Part shown: positions 1 through 11,669 of the stretch, piece after piece
How positions within the stretch are numbered: the stretch's first letter is position 1
Layout of the letters: every line of letters begins with the position of its first letter
Assembly: GCA_017549105.1 (NCBI GenBank)
Contig: JAFYVN010000011.1
Coordinates: 248,001-312,000 of the forward strand
Direction: 5' to 3'
DNA from: Clostridia bacterium
GTDB taxonomy: Bacteria; Bacillota; Clostridia; Oscillospirales; Acutalibacteraceae
Length of the DNA: 64,000 nucleotides
Translations under genes and position numbers: made by a program
The notes under the pieces: generated by a model
What the model saw: only the letters and a program-made list of their open reading frames with translations
What the model was told of the DNA's origin: nothing
Databases searched by the model: none

Positions 1-24
1 AAATGTTCGTACGGAGGGTTCAGA

Positions 25-267
25 GTGTTCAGGAAAGTATTTGTTGATGTGTATGTTCTTGTTGATAAAAACGGCAAGCGCAGACCGTTGCGTATTCAGT
101 GGGAGGACGGAACTGTTTATACCGTTGAACGTCTTCTCAACCGGTGCCACGCAAAGTCGCTCAATGTCGGCGGCGGAGAAATCCGCTACACCGTTCAGAT
201 AAACGGCAGAGAAACCTTTATTTATGAGGATAACCACGGCAAGTGGTTTGTTGAGGGTAAAATGTGA
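25..267 (+). CDS. Small conserved-looking hypothetical protein
   Basis: An 80-residue basic protein starting on GTG; GGAGGG six bases upstream supports this start. It is predicted to be soluble, with alternating strand-like segments (VFVDVYVLVD, PLRIQWEDG, GEIRYTVQING) and no signal peptide or membrane segment. I do not recognise a named family with certainty; proteins of this look occur as short genes behind DNA-repair genes in Clostridia, but the upstream gene lies outside the window, so this is only a hint. The next gene follows after 66 bases with its own ribosome binding site. Confidence 0.6.
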   Translation: MFRKVFVDVYVLVDKNGKRRPLRIQWEDGTVYTVERLLNRCHAKSLNVGGGEIRYTVQINGRETFIYEDNHGKWFVEGKM

Positions 268-333
268 GCGGGGTATTGATTAAATCGCAGATGTATGGTA
301 ACATATCATTACCAATGAAAGGAGAATATAATT

Positions 334-648
334 ATGATAGGTTTAGGCAAGTGGGCTTGCAGCGTCAACACAATGTTTTTCTCAGGCGAAGTAAAAATCA
401 ATATTTTTGATAATAACGGTACTTACGGCTTTGACCTTGATATTCCCGGAATTCAGGTTCCCGATATCACCGTAAAGAGCGTTGAAGAGGATGATGACAC
501 AGTCAATGCTGTTGTTCAGACCTCACTCCTTCCCGGCAAGGATATCGAAATGACCGTTACATTTGACGAGGATGATTTCGACGGCTTCCTCAAAATCCCC
601 TTCATCGGCAAGGTCAAGTTCAAGGACGGCCACAGAGTAGAAGAATAA
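334..648 (+). CDS. Small acidic hypothetical protein
   Basis: A 104-residue protein preceded by AAAGGAG at good spacing and followed directly by a strong terminator, so it is a real, independently ended gene. It is acidic in the middle (a run of E and D near residue 52) and rich in beta-prone segments, with no cysteine cluster, signal peptide or membrane span. The layout (IPGIQVPDITVKSV, then DIEMTVTFDEDDFDGF) suggests a small beta-sandwich, but I recognise no family and give no function. Confidence 0.65.
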   Translation: MIGLGKWACSVNTMFFSGEVKINIFDNNGTYGFDLDIPGIQVPDITVKSVEEDDDTVNAVVQTSLLPGKDIEMTVTFDEDDFDGFLKIPFIGKVKFKDGHRVEE

Positions 649-654
649 AAGATA

Positions 655-690
655 ACAGGTGTGACAGAAATCACACCTGTTTTTATTTTT
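655..690 (+). terminator. Intrinsic terminator, probably bidirectional
   Basis: Ten-base perfect stem ACAGGTGTGA / TCACACCTGT with a six-base loop, followed by TTTTATTTTT. It ends the upstream small gene and abuts the 3' end of the converging lipoprotein gene, so it probably serves both strands. Confidence 0.85.
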
Positions 691-1393
691 ATCTGTGAAT
701 TAAATTTGCATCAGATTCTGTTGAGACTGTTGAGAGTTCATCAAGAAGATCACCGATTTTAACAAATCGGAGTTTCAGAAATCCGTTCTCAAAGTCATCA
801 AAAGACTGTATGTTATGTGACCTCAGTACAATATGAGAGTTTTCGGTGATAACATTTGCAAAAAACTTATAATCGGTATTTTCGGTTTCGTAAAGCGTTG
901 CAGAATAATTTTTGCCATTGATTTCTTTTTCGTAAAGATATACCGTGTTATCGCCAAGCTGTAACTCTTTTGTACCCGTGCTTTCAGGGGTATCAATCAT
1001 TGCGGAAACTTTTTTATCATCTCCAAAGGAAATTAATTGGTGTACGCTGTTTCTTTCCCAATAAAAAGATATACTTTCAAGGGATTCTGTGTTGTTATCA
1101 AACAGAACAGTTGATGTTGAAAACAGTTCTTGTAACAAATCACTTGCTTTTTCATAGTCGTAAAGCCCGCCCGAATAATGTATAGGTTTTTCTTTTTCGA
1201 TATAAGTCATAAAATCAGTTTCGTTCATACTGTCAAAAGCAGACTTTATTTCTTTTAGTTCGTTAATAGTAAAACGGATATTTTTTGGCGCACCGTTCAG
1301 GTCGGATTTCGTGTGATTATTATCAGCGTTTTGACCCACGCATCCCGATAAAAACAGTAAAAATGCAAGCGACAGACATAAAAATCTTTTCAT
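689..1393 (-). CDS. Lipoprotein of unknown function
   Basis: A 234-residue protein with a lipoprotein signal peptide: MKRF, a hydrophobic stretch, then lipobox LSGC with the lipidated Cys near residue 18. It would be anchored on the outer face of the membrane. The mature part is mixed polar/aromatic with no motif I recognise. It lies directly downstream of, and in the same direction as, the broken protease-like gene, 15 bases away, so the two may form one transcript. The start is favoured because the signal peptide begins there and GGAGA lies just upstream. Confidence 0.7.
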   Translation of the reverse strand: MKRFLCLSLAFLLFLSGCVGQNADNNHTKSDLNGAPKNIRFTINELKEIKSAFDSMNETDFMTYIEKEKPIHYSGGLYDYEKASDLLQELFSTSTVLFDNNTESLESISFYWERNSVHQLISFGDDKKVSAMIDTPESTGTKELQLGDNTVYLYEKEINGKNYSATLYETENTDYKFFANVITENSHIVLRSHNIQSFDDFENGFLKLRFVKIGDLLDELSTVSTESDANLIHR

Positions 1394-1408
1394 AATATTA
1401 TCTCCTGT

Positions 1409-2839
1409 TTAGCTATTTAAATAATTTTTAATTATTTCCATACATTCATTGCAAAAAACTATATCAGCATCTTCCGGATTGAATAACTGCACCATTATGC
1501 AGGTTGGTTCGGTTTTTCCGTTGCAAACATAGCAATTTTCATTACTGCAATGAGCATTTCCGTTATCATCTTTGCAATATCCATCTAAAGCGTTAAACAT
1601 ATGAGCGGTTTCATGGACAATTTCGTACAGTCTGTTTTTTCTGATTTCACTTGAATTCAAATTGTAAAATATGTCGGTATATGGATTATATCTTACAAAG
1701 TTTGCCGTAGTGAAAAGTATAGTTTTTAATATTGGAGTACATATAGATGTAGTTTGTGGTTCTAAAATGTGTCCGGTCCATAAACAATTACCAACAAATT
1801 TTGTTCCTATGCCTTTTTCGGAGAGAAATTTTTTGCGAAGGACTTCATATGGCAAGCAAGATTCGGAGAAATGTTGATCTGTTCTTGGACAGCGTGAATA
1901 TAGATTGCCTTTATTAATAGATCCATAAGTCCATATTTTGCATTGATCAGCTGTTGAGGTGTATGATTCAACATAAGGACAAATCTTAAGCCCAAATGAA
2001 TCCATCATTACTTCATTTAGTACAGAAGCATAGTCATAAATTTTTGAAACAGGTGAATCATATCGTTCCCCAAAACCTTGGTCGTAGTAATGATACTCTG
2101 AAAAAAGGTGATCGATTCCCGGGAAATCGGAAAGAAGTATAAATCCGTCAGCTGAGTCCGATGTTATATAAATCCAACCAAAAGAATTTTCCATGTCTCC
2201 TTTAGCTGTCATATTTGTTCCCGGAGGAAGTGTAGCGATAATCTTACCTGTCATAGAAGGAATTGACCTTACATAGACTGTGTTTTCTGATACCGAAGAT
2301 TCCGGCTCGTACCATTTACTTACTGAAAAAACCATACAGTTTATGGTTTTACCCTGTGCTGTTGCGGATATTATTGCGGTTCCGGGTTTTTTTGCCGTTA
2401 CGGTTCCTGTGCTTGTATCAAAATATACTATATTTTCATCAGAAACTTTCCAACTAACATGACCGGTGTATTTTGTTGTTAATTTTTGTGAGCTTGTTTC
2501 TCCCGAGAAAACAACGAGTTTTTTTGCTGATATTTGTTTGAAGAGTTCGCCCGAAGCTATGTTATCAGGGAAGAATCGTTGAGGCATGAATCCCTCATGT
2601 GAAATTCCATATTTTTTGTATGTTATATAAAAATAAGATTCATAGACACCCGAAATAGTAAAATTGTTAGTAAAATTAAAAGGACCAGAATTTAAATAAA
2701 CATTTTGAATATAAAAGAAATTTGGTATTTTCCAAACTAAAGCCAAGGGCGTTACACATCTGGATGATACAGCGTTGTTTAGTTTTTCTGCACAATATAC
2801 CCTTATAGTATCTTTTGTGTCACCCCATATTGTTTTCAC
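1409..2839 (-). CDS. Ig-like/SH3/zinc-protease-like protein, 3' part of a frameshifted gene
   Basis: This frame holds the bulk of a secreted protein. In order: the end of a bacterial Ig-like (BIG2) domain, a region of unknown fold, a second BIG2 domain (VSWKVSDENIVYF ... GTAIISATA, about residues 125-170), an SH3-like domain (about 175-245), and a C-terminal domain with HETAH near residue 410, a typical HExxH zinc-peptidase motif, followed by several Cys (CSNENCYVC, FCNEC). The first residues of this frame are not a natural N-terminus: the matching beginning lies in another frame just upstream (2820-3149). The protein is probably an extracytoplasmic metalloprotease or a protein derived from one. 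If the A-run frameshift is real it is expressed only by slippage, or not at all. Confidence 0.6.
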   Translation of the reverse strand: MKTIWGDTKDTIRVYCAEKLNNAVSSRCVTPLALVWKIPNFFYIQNVYLNSGPFNFTNNFTISGVYESYFYITYKKYGISHEGFMPQRFFPDNIASGELFKQISAKKLVVFSGETSSQKLTTKYTGHVSWKVSDENIVYFDTSTGTVTAKKPGTAIISATAQGKTINCMVFSVSKWYEPESSVSENTVYVRSIPSMTGKIIATLPPGTNMTAKGDMENSFGWIYITSDSADGFILLSDFPGIDHLFSEYHYYDQGFGERYDSPVSKIYDYASVLNEVMMDSFGLKICPYVESYTSTADQCKIWTYGSINKGNLYSRCPRTDQHFSESCLPYEVLRKKFLSEKGIGTKFVGNCLWTGHILEPQTTSICTPILKTILFTTANFVRYNPYTDIFYNLNSSEIRKNRLYEIVHETAHMFNALDGYCKDDNGNAHCSNENCYVCNGKTEPTCIMVQLFNPEDADIVFCNECMEIIKNYLNS

Positions 2840-3149
2840 AGTAATATCTGCATAACCTTTTTTTTAAACCCTTTATTTCTCCGTATCTTGTACAGGAAAT
2901 AACACTTTCATTACTCGAAGACCAAACTACCGAACCAACTAAAGATCCATTTTCATAGCCTTCAATTTCCATTTGCTGTGATGTACCCTTTAGAATAGCT
3001 TGATCCTTAACTATTTTTAATTCCTCTATGGAATCAGGCTTAATGTTGTTTGGAGAATATGCTGAATGCGCAGAAATACTCAAAACAGAGATTAGCGTAG
3101 CTAAAAAGACAAAATATAAAAATTTTTTGTTCAAATTTATTTTCCTCAT
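2820..3149 (-). pseudogene. 5' part of the same secreted protein, ending at a frameshift in an A8 run
   Basis: Starts at ATG 3149 with AAGGTGAT upstream; an earlier in-frame ATG at 3179 lacks a ribosome site. MRKINLNKKF followed by a hydrophobic stretch is a signal peptide. A BIG2 domain then begins (WSSSNESVISCTRYGEIKGLKK). On the coding strand the frame breaks in a run of eight A (plus-strand T run 2858-2865). With seven A the reading would continue GLKKGYADITVKTIWGD, exactly the usual end of a BIG2 domain and the start of the 1409-2839 frame. One extra base therefore separates the two halves: a sequencing or assembly error, a real mutation, or a slippage site. Confidence 0.7.
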
Positions 3150-3382
3150 AATTTTATCACCTTGTGTTTTATGTGTCAAATTGTCTTTGTTATGATTTTT
3201 AAATATATATTATAAGTTGTTAAAATTCACCCCCTGGAAATATTATTGTAAATGAGCAAACCCTCCTTAAATGTAAGCTCATATATATATGACAAAAAAA
3301 CAAAAATGTTACGAAGTTTTTTCGTAAAGAATAAAATTTCTACATTTTGACTAGAAACAGACGGGCGAAATTGTACATTACG

Positions 3383-3415
3383 CAAAAACAGGCTGCCTCG
3401 AACAAGACAGCCTGT
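3383..3415 (-). terminator. Intrinsic terminator of ybaK
   Basis: On the minus strand ACAGGCTG ... CAGCCTGT with a 12-base loop runs into TTTTT, 18 bases past the ybaK stop. A second small hairpin (TTACGAA/TTCGTAA, 3309-3327) followed by a T-rich stretch lies further downstream. Confidence 0.75.
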
Positions 3416-3432
3416 TATGTTTTTTATAATTT

Positions 3433-3909
3433 TTATTCCACAAACGTCACATCCGCAAACTTTGCGCCGACGAAATCTGCAAGGGCATTCGGCTCGATGC
3501 CAAGCATAGTGCCACGGACACCTGCGCTGACATATATTTTATCAAACAGGGTTGCGGTTTCGTCAATGACGGTTGCAAACTGCTTTTTCATTCCGACGGG
3601 TGAGCAACCGCCTCGGATATAACCCGTTGTTTTGAGCAGATCCTTGACGTGGAGCATTTCAACCTTCTTTTCACCGAAAGCCTTTGCCGTCTTTTTGAGG
3701 TCAAGCTCTTCGCAAGCGGGGATGCAGCATACTCCGAAGCCGTTCTTTTCTCCGCAAAAAACAAGAGTTTTGAATATCTGCGACGGGTCTTTGCCGGTTT
3801 TTCTGGCGGTGCTGATGCCCGAAAGGTCGTTTTCGTCAACAGGATATTCCATTATCTCAAACGGAATTTTTGCGCTTTCGAGCAACCGCATTGCATTGGT
3901 TTTGGTCAT
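3433..3909 (-). CDS. ybaK: YbaK/EbsC-family Cys-tRNA(Pro) deacylase
   Basis: A 158-residue single-domain protein of the YbaK/ProX editing family, which hydrolyses Cys mischarged on tRNA(Pro) in the cytoplasm. Diagnostic features: the N-terminal TNAMRLLESAKIPFEIMEYP, KTLVF near residue 48, the conserved GYIRGGCSPVGMKK loop near 95-108, and VSAGVRGTMLGIEP towards the end. Length is normal for the free-standing type. It is a single gene with its own terminator; the palindromic repeat lies between it and lacZ, so co-transcription is doubtful. Family assignment is firm; the exact tRNA substrate is by family. Confidence 0.93.
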   Translation of the reverse strand: MTKTNAMRLLESAKIPFEIMEYPVDENDLSGISTARKTGKDPSQIFKTLVFCGEKNGFGVCCIPACEELDLKKTAKAFGEKKVEMLHVKDLLKTTGYIRGGCSPVGMKKQFATVIDETATLFDKIYVSAGVRGTMLGIEPNALADFVGAKFADVTFVE

Positions 3910-3934
3910 ATAATCACTTCTTTTTTATATTAAA

Positions 3935-4035
3935 AAGCCTTCTCCCCGGGGAGAAGGTGTCACGAAGTGACGGATGAGGGGCGTTTATCACCTCATCCAC
4001 CGCAAGCGGTCCCCCTTCCCCTCAAGGGGAAGGAA
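3935..4035. repeat. Interspersed palindromic repeat, family 1
   Basis: A chain of small hairpins: CTTCTCCCC/GGGGAGAAG, GTCAC-GAA-GTGAC, GGATGAGG/CCTCATCC, ACCGC/GCGGT, CTTCCCCT/AGGGGAAG. The same element occurs in opposite orientation at 61823-61939 with a different central loop, and partial versions occur at six other intergenic sites. Confidence 0.85.
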
Positions 4036-4052
4036 GGAACACATGCACGAAG

Positions 4053-7175
<3,123 letters not shown>

Positions 7176-7180
7176 TTATA

Positions 7181-7204
7181 CATTTTTATGATATCATAAA
7201 AATG
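7181..7204. promoter_or_regulatory. Perfect 24-bp palindrome in the lacZ promoter
   Basis: CATTTTTATGAT and its exact reverse complement abut each other, 32 bases upstream of the lacZ ATG. On the minus strand TTGTTA, 18 bases, TATGAT can be read as -35/-10, with the -10 inside the palindrome. This fits a repressor operator shared by the divergent lacZ/ABC region. Which regulator binds is unknown; none is encoded next to it. Confidence 0.5.
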
Positions 7205-7312
7205 AATATTTGTCTATAACAATGTTTTATCAAGATTTTTAAAAACATACTTTACAAATCAAAGATTTTATTACATAATATAATGTGATATATTATGAAA
7301 GAGGAAAGAGAA

Positions 7313-9097
7313 ATGAAAGTTAAAGGAAAGGAAGCAAATAAACAGAGCACGGCAAAAAAGAACGCTGCTCTTCTGAAAAGATTTTTTCCGTATCTCAAAA
7401 AGCATCTCGGCACGGAAGCTCTTGTGCTTCTCTGCGTCGGAATAACTGCCGCGTGCGATATCACCCTGCCGCTTATCGTGCGTGAAATAACAAACGTCAG
7501 CGTAGAAGATGTTGCTTCACTGACTCTGAAAAGAATTGTTATGATCTGCCTTTTCTACATCGGCTTCAAGGCGGTTGCCTGCTTTGCAAGCTATTGCCAG
7601 GCATATTACGGTCATATAATGGGCGTCAAAATCGAAAACAGAATGAGAGAGGATATGTTTGACCATCTCCAGAAGCTTTCGTTCACATTCTTTGATAACA
7701 CAAAAGTCGGTCAGATTATGAGCCGTATGACCTCCGACCTTTTTGATATTGCCGAATGGGCGCATCACTTCCCCGAAATGATATTCAACACAATCATAAA
7801 ATTCTTTGCAAGCTTTTTTATTTTTGCTTCAATGGATTGGCGTCTTGCGGTGTGCGTTTTTGCAATGATGCCGTTTATGGTTATTCTTACAAAGAAAACA
7901 CGCACAAAAATGCGCGATACCTTCCGTCAGAGCCGCCATCAGGTTGGTGAAATCAACGCAAGAATTGAAGACAGCCTTCTCGGCGTAAGAGTTGTCCGTT
8001 CATTTACCAATGAGCAGACCGAAAAGAGAAAGTTTTCCGACGGCAACAGAGATTATGTCAACATCAAGAAGAAGAGCTATGAGTATATGTCCAAGTTCCA
8101 CTCAACCGTTACTCTGCTTGACGGCATAATGTATATTGCGGTTGTTGGAGTGGGCGCATATTTTATGCACATCGGAGTAACAACTCCCGGCGATTTCGCT
8201 GCAAGCCTTATGCTTGTTTCAACTCTTCTCGGTTCAATCCGTTCAATCGTTGATTTCAGCGAGCAGTTCAGCAGAGGCGTGACAGGTATTGAGCGATTTA
8301 CGGAAATTATGGATGAAATCCCCGATATCAAGGATTCTCCCGATGCGGTTGAAGTTGAAAATGTTCAGGGCGAAATCGAGTTCAGAGATGTTACTTTCAG
8401 CTATGTCAAAGGTGAAAAAGAAATCCTCAGCAACCTTAACCTTAAAATCGAAAAGGGGCATAATGTTGCTGTTGTGGGTCCCAGTGGCGGCGGAAAGACA
8501 ACTCTTTGCAACCTTATCCCAAGATTTTACGAACCCGAAAGCGGTGAAATCCTGCTTGACGGCAAAAACATAAAAGACATTACTCTGCGTTCGCTCCGTT
8601 CGAATATCGGTGTTGTTGCCCAGGATGTTTACCTTTTCTCCGGCACAATCCGTGATAATCTTATCTACGGCAAGGCGGATGCAACCGAAGAAGAAATCAT
8701 CGATGCCGCAAAGAAGGCGGGTGCGCACGATTTCATTTCGGCTCTCCCCAACGGTTACGACACTTATGTCGGTGAAAGAGGAGTCAAGCTCTCGGGCGGT
8801 CAGAAGCAGAGAATTTCAATTGCGAGAGTTTTTCTCAAGAATCCTCCCGTGCTTCTGCTTGATGAAGCAACCTCCGCACTCGATAATGAGAGTGAAAAGC
8901 TTGTTCAGGAATCTCTCGAACGTCTTGCGCAGGGCAGAACAACTCTCACCATTGCCCACCGTCTGACAACCATCCGCAATGCGGACGAAATCATCGTTCT
9001 CACCGAGGACGGTATTGCCGAGCACGGCTCACACAAAGAGCTGATGCAGAAAGGCGGAATCTACAGCAATATGTATAATATGTACGCGGTTATGTAA
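7313..9097 (+). CDS. ABC exporter, fused permease and ATPase
   Basis: A half-transporter of about 594 residues: an N-terminal six-helix type-1 exporter domain (to about residue 320), then an ATPase domain with Walker A GPSGGGKTT near 389, signature LSGGQ near 492, Walker B LLLDEATSALD and the switch His in IAHRLTT. It would work as a homodimer or heterodimer in the membrane exporting lipids, drugs or peptides (MsbA/BmrA-like); substrate cannot be told. An in-frame ATG at 7295 has no ribosome site, whereas AGAGGAA precedes the ATG at 7313, so the latter is chosen. No partner transporter is adjacent. Confidence 0.9.
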   Translation: MKVKGKEANKQSTAKKNAALLKRFFPYLKKHLGTEALVLLCVGITAACDITLPLIVREITNVSVEDVASLTLKRIVMICLFYIGFKAVACFASYCQAYYGHIMGVKIENRMREDMFDHLQKLSFTFFDNTKVGQIMSRMTSDLFDIAEWAHHFPEMIFNTIIKFFASFFIFASMDWRLAVCVFAMMPFMVILTKKTRTKMRDTFRQSRHQVGEINARIEDSLLGVRVVRSFTNEQTEKRKFSDGNRDYVNIKKKSYEYMSKFHSTVTLLDGIMYIAVVGVGAYFMHIGVTTPGDFAASLMLVSTLLGSIRSIVDFSEQFSRGVTGIERFTEIMDEIPDIKDSPDAVEVENVQGEIEFRDVTFSYVKGEKEILSNLNLKIEKGHNVAVVGPSGGGKTTLCNLIPRFYEPESGEILLDGKNIKDITLRSLRSNIGVVAQDVYLFSGTIRDNLIYGKADATEEEIIDAAKKAGAHDFISALPNGYDTYVGERGVKLSGGQKQRISIARVFLKNPPVLLLDEATSALDNESEKLVQESLERLAQGRTTLTIAHRLTTIRNADEIIVLTEDGIAEHGSHKELMQKGGIYSNMYNMYAVM

Positions 9098-9111
9098 AAA
9101 GTTTTGTTTTC

Positions 9112-9225
9112 CAATCCTCCGTCACGGCTTGCGCCGCGCCACCTCCTTTGCCAAAGGAGGCTGATAAACAGTAAGCTGATGTTTGGGCTCCTTAGAAAAG
9201 GAGCTGTCCGTAGGACTGAGGATTG
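9112..9225. repeat. Palindromic repeat, family 1 (composite form)
   Basis: Begins CAATCCTC and ends GAGGATTG (exact inverted ends). Inside are CCTCCTTT/AAAGGAGG, GCTCCTT/AAGGAGC and a GTCCGTAGGAC hairpin. It sits between the ABC exporter and the first DUF559 gene, ending only 12 bases before that gene's ATG. The same two half-modules occur in swapped order at 12034-12178. Confidence 0.8.
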
Positions 9226-9237
9226 ATAGGATGCTTT

Positions 9238-9612
9238 ATGAATAATAAAAGACTACCGAGAAACAAAAGCCTGAAAAATTTATCAACAAATCTGAGAAAT
9301 AATGCTACTGAAGAAGAAAATAAACTTTGGTATGAATTTTTAAGAATTTATCCGGTTCGTTTCAACAGACAGCGAATAATCGGAAATTATATTGTTGATT
9401 TTTATTGCGCAAAAGCAAGGCTTGTTGTTGAGATTGACGGTTCACAGCATTATGAAAACAAAGGTATAAAATCGGATGCAGAACGAACAAGGTTTTTGGA
9501 AAATGCCGGTCTGAAAGTTATAAGGTTTTCAAATCTTGACATTAAAGAAAGCTTTTATGAGGTCTGTACGGTTATAGATTCTGAAATACAAAACAGATTT
9601 AGAAAGGAATAA
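9238..9612 (+). CDS. DUF559 (Vsr/restriction-like) endonuclease-domain protein, copy 1
   Basis: A 124-residue DUF559 protein, a family with a PD-(D/E)xK/Vsr-like nuclease fold. Visible motifs: KLWYEFLRIYPVRFNRQRII, then IVDFYCAKARLVVEIDGSQH, where the D and the E/D..Q residues match the active-site pattern, and a closing VIRFSN strand. A TTG at 9223 is inside the repeat; ATG 9238 is chosen. It lies just behind a palindromic repeat and 5 bases before fucU, so it rides in the fucose cluster without an obvious metabolic role. A diverged second copy is at 11670. A DNA-processing role tied to the repeats is my inference. Confidence 0.85.
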   Translation: MNNKRLPRNKSLKNLSTNLRNNATEEENKLWYEFLRIYPVRFNRQRIIGNYIVDFYCAKARLVVEIDGSQHYENKGIKSDAERTRFLENAGLKVIRFSNLDIKESFYEVCTVIDSEIQNRFRKE

Positions 9613-9617
9613 ATATT

Positions 9618-10043
9618 ATGCTCAAAAACATTTCTCCTATCATCTCACCCGAACTTCTTAAAATCCTTATGGAAATGGGTCACGGCGACGAAATCGTTAT
9701 CGGTGACGGCAATTTCCCCTCAGCTTCAATTGCTCAGAAGCTTGTACGCCTTGACGGTCACGGCGTAAACGAAATCCTTGAAGCAATTCTCAAGCTTATG
9801 CCCCTTGATACATATGTTGATGCTCCCGTTGCTCTTATGGATAACGGCGACGCTTCAAATCCCCCTCCCATCTGGGCAGATTACAAAAAGACAATCATCG
9901 CTGAAGAAGGCGAAAAGAATATTGAGCTTGTTGAGCGCTTTGCTTTCTATGACAGAGCAAAGAAGGCATATGCCGTTATCGCTACAGGCGAAACCGCAAT
10001 CTATGCCAACATCATCCTCAAAAAGGGCGTAGTTATTCAGTAA
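9618..10043 (+). CDS. fucU: L-fucose mutarotase (FucU/RbsD family)
   Basis: A 141-residue protein of the RbsD/FucU family, which interconverts alpha and beta anomers of the sugar before isomerisation; it is cytoplasmic and forms ring-shaped oligomers. The family signature is clear: LMEMGHGDEIVIGDGNFP (residues about 14-31, catalytic His of GHGD), later RFAFYDRAKKAYAVIATGE and the terminal KKGV. Length equals the E. coli protein. The adjacent FGGY kinase and FucI favour L-fucose over ribose. It follows the DUF559 gene by five bases and precedes a family-2 repeat. Confidence 0.9.
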   Translation: MLKNISPIISPELLKILMEMGHGDEIVIGDGNFPSASIAQKLVRLDGHGVNEILEAILKLMPLDTYVDAPVALMDNGDASNPPPIWADYKKTIIAEEGEKNIELVERFAFYDRAKKAYAVIATGETAIYANIILKKGVVIQ

Positions 10044-10045
10044 TC

Positions 10046-10172
10046 AAATGAAAAATTAATAATGAATAATGAAGAATTTCGGGCGGGCTTTGCCCACACC
10101 CGATTATAAGAATGGTCATAGGCGAAGCCTATCCTTAATTATTCATTTTTCATTCTTCATTTTTCATTTAAA
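10046..10172. repeat. Interspersed repeat, family 2
   Basis: Flanked by AT-rich words (AATGAAAAATTAATAATGAA on the left, ATTCATTTTTCATTCTTCAT on the right, roughly inverted), enclosing GGGC-TTT-GCCC and ATAGGC-GAA-GCCTAT hairpins. A close relative is at 63150-63250; fragments lie at 14947-15160 and 60425-60505. It separates fucU from the kinase. Confidence 0.8.
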
Positions 10173-10188
10173 ATGATTGGAGTTCCTT

Positions 10189-11658
10189 ATGGAAAAAAGA
10201 GTTTTAGCCATTGACTTCGGCGCATCAAGCGGAAGAGCCATCATCGGTAAGTTTGACGGCGAAAAAATTTCGCTTGAAGAAGTTCACCGCTTTTCAAACG
10301 ACCCCGTAAAAGTGGGCGACACTATGTACTGGGACGTTCTGCGCCTTTTCTATAACATCAAACAGGGTATCGTCAACGCAAAGCTTGCGGGCGGATTCGA
10401 CAGCATCGGTATCGACACCTGGGGTGTTGACTTCGGTCTTATCGACGAATTCGGATGCCTTCTTGAAAACCCCGTTCACTACCGTGATCTGCGCACCGCA
10501 GGTTTGATTGAGGAATGCGCAAAGACCGTTCCCAATGACGAATTCTACGGTGCAACGGGCATTCAGTTTATGGAGCTTAACACCGTTTATCAGCTCTATG
10601 CGCTCAAAAAATACCGTCCGCACATCCTCGAAAGAGCGGACAGACTTCTCTTTATGCCCGACCTTTTTGGCTATATGCTTACGGGCAAAATGACAACCGA
10701 ATATTCAATCGCAACCACATCGCAGATGTATGATATCCATAAAAAAGGCTGGGCAACCGATATCATCGAAAAGCTCGGAATTCCCACCCGTCTGCTTGGC
10801 GAAATTGTTCCTTCGGGCACTCCGCTGGGCAAGGTTCGTCAGGATATCTGTGAGGAATGCGGTATTGACGAGGTTGACGTTATCAGCGTCTGCGGTCACG
10901 ACACTCAGAGTGCGCTGACAGCTGTTCCTGCCGAAAGCAAGGATTTTGCATTCATTTCGAGCGGAACCTGGTCGCTCTTCGGCACCGAGCTTGACGAACC
11001 CATCGTCAACGAAACTTCACTTAAAATGAACGTTACCAACGAAGGCGGCTACGGTTCAACTGTCGGCTTCCTCAAGAATATCATCGGTCTGTGGCTCATT
11101 CAGGAGAGCCGCCGCCATTGGAACAGACACGGCAGCGACTATTCCTATGCAGACCTCGAAAAGCTCGCTCTTGCATCCGAGCCTTTCAAGTGCTTCATCG
11201 ACCCCGATTCGCCCGAATTCACTCCTCCCGGCAACATTCCGCAGAGAGTGCGTGACTACTGCGAAAGAACAGGTCAGCCCATCCCCGAAAGCGTGGGCGA
11301 GGTTATGCGATGCATCTATGAAAGCCTTGCAATGAAATACCGCCAGACCCTCGATAATCTTGAAGCCTGCACGGGCAAAACCTACCCCGCAATCCACGTT
11401 ATCGGCGGCGGCACAAAGGATACTCTCCTTTGTCAGATGACCGCTTCATCGTGCGCAAGAAATGTTGTTGCAGGTCCGATTGAAGCAACCGTTCTCGGCA
11501 ATATTGCCGTTCAGCTTCTCTCCTGCGGTGCTATCGAAAGCATCGAACAGGCTCGCAAAATTGTTAAGGCAAGCGAAAACACCGTTGAATATTCTCCCGA
11601 AAATGCCGATGCCTGGGCAGAGGCTTATGAAAGATTCAAGGCGGTTATCACAAAGTAA
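10189..11658 (+). CDS. FGGY sugar kinase, rhamnulokinase type, probably L-fuculokinase
   Basis: A 489-residue ATP-dependent sugar kinase. Sequence features are those of the rhamnulokinase branch of FGGY kinases: AIDFGASSGRAIIGKF at the start (phosphate-binding loop), SIGIDTWGVDFGL, NPVHYRDLRT, IQFMELNTVYQL, GHDTQSA, and IGGGTKDTLLCQM near the C-terminus. Because fucU and fucI flank it and no rhamnose isomerase is present, it more likely phosphorylates L-fuculose; L-rhamnulose remains possible. ATG 10189 is chosen over TTG 10177 because GGAG lies six bases before it. No fuculose-1-phosphate aldolase gene is in the window. Confidence 0.88.
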   Translation: MEKRVLAIDFGASSGRAIIGKFDGEKISLEEVHRFSNDPVKVGDTMYWDVLRLFYNIKQGIVNAKLAGGFDSIGIDTWGVDFGLIDEFGCLLENPVHYRDLRTAGLIEECAKTVPNDEFYGATGIQFMELNTVYQLYALKKYRPHILERADRLLFMPDLFGYMLTGKMTTEYSIATTSQMYDIHKKGWATDIIEKLGIPTRLLGEIVPSGTPLGKVRQDICEECGIDEVDVISVCGHDTQSALTAVPAESKDFAFISSGTWSLFGTELDEPIVNETSLKMNVTNEGGYGSTVGFLKNIIGLWLIQESRRHWNRHGSDYSYADLEKLALASEPFKCFIDPDSPEFTPPGNIPQRVRDYCERTGQPIPESVGEVMRCIYESLAMKYRQTLDNLEACTGKTYPAIHVIGGGTKDTLLCQMTASSCARNVVAGPIEATVLGNIAVQLLSCGAIESIEQARKIVKASENTVEYSPENADAWAEAYERFKAVITK

Positions 11659-11669
11659 TCGGTATAAAA

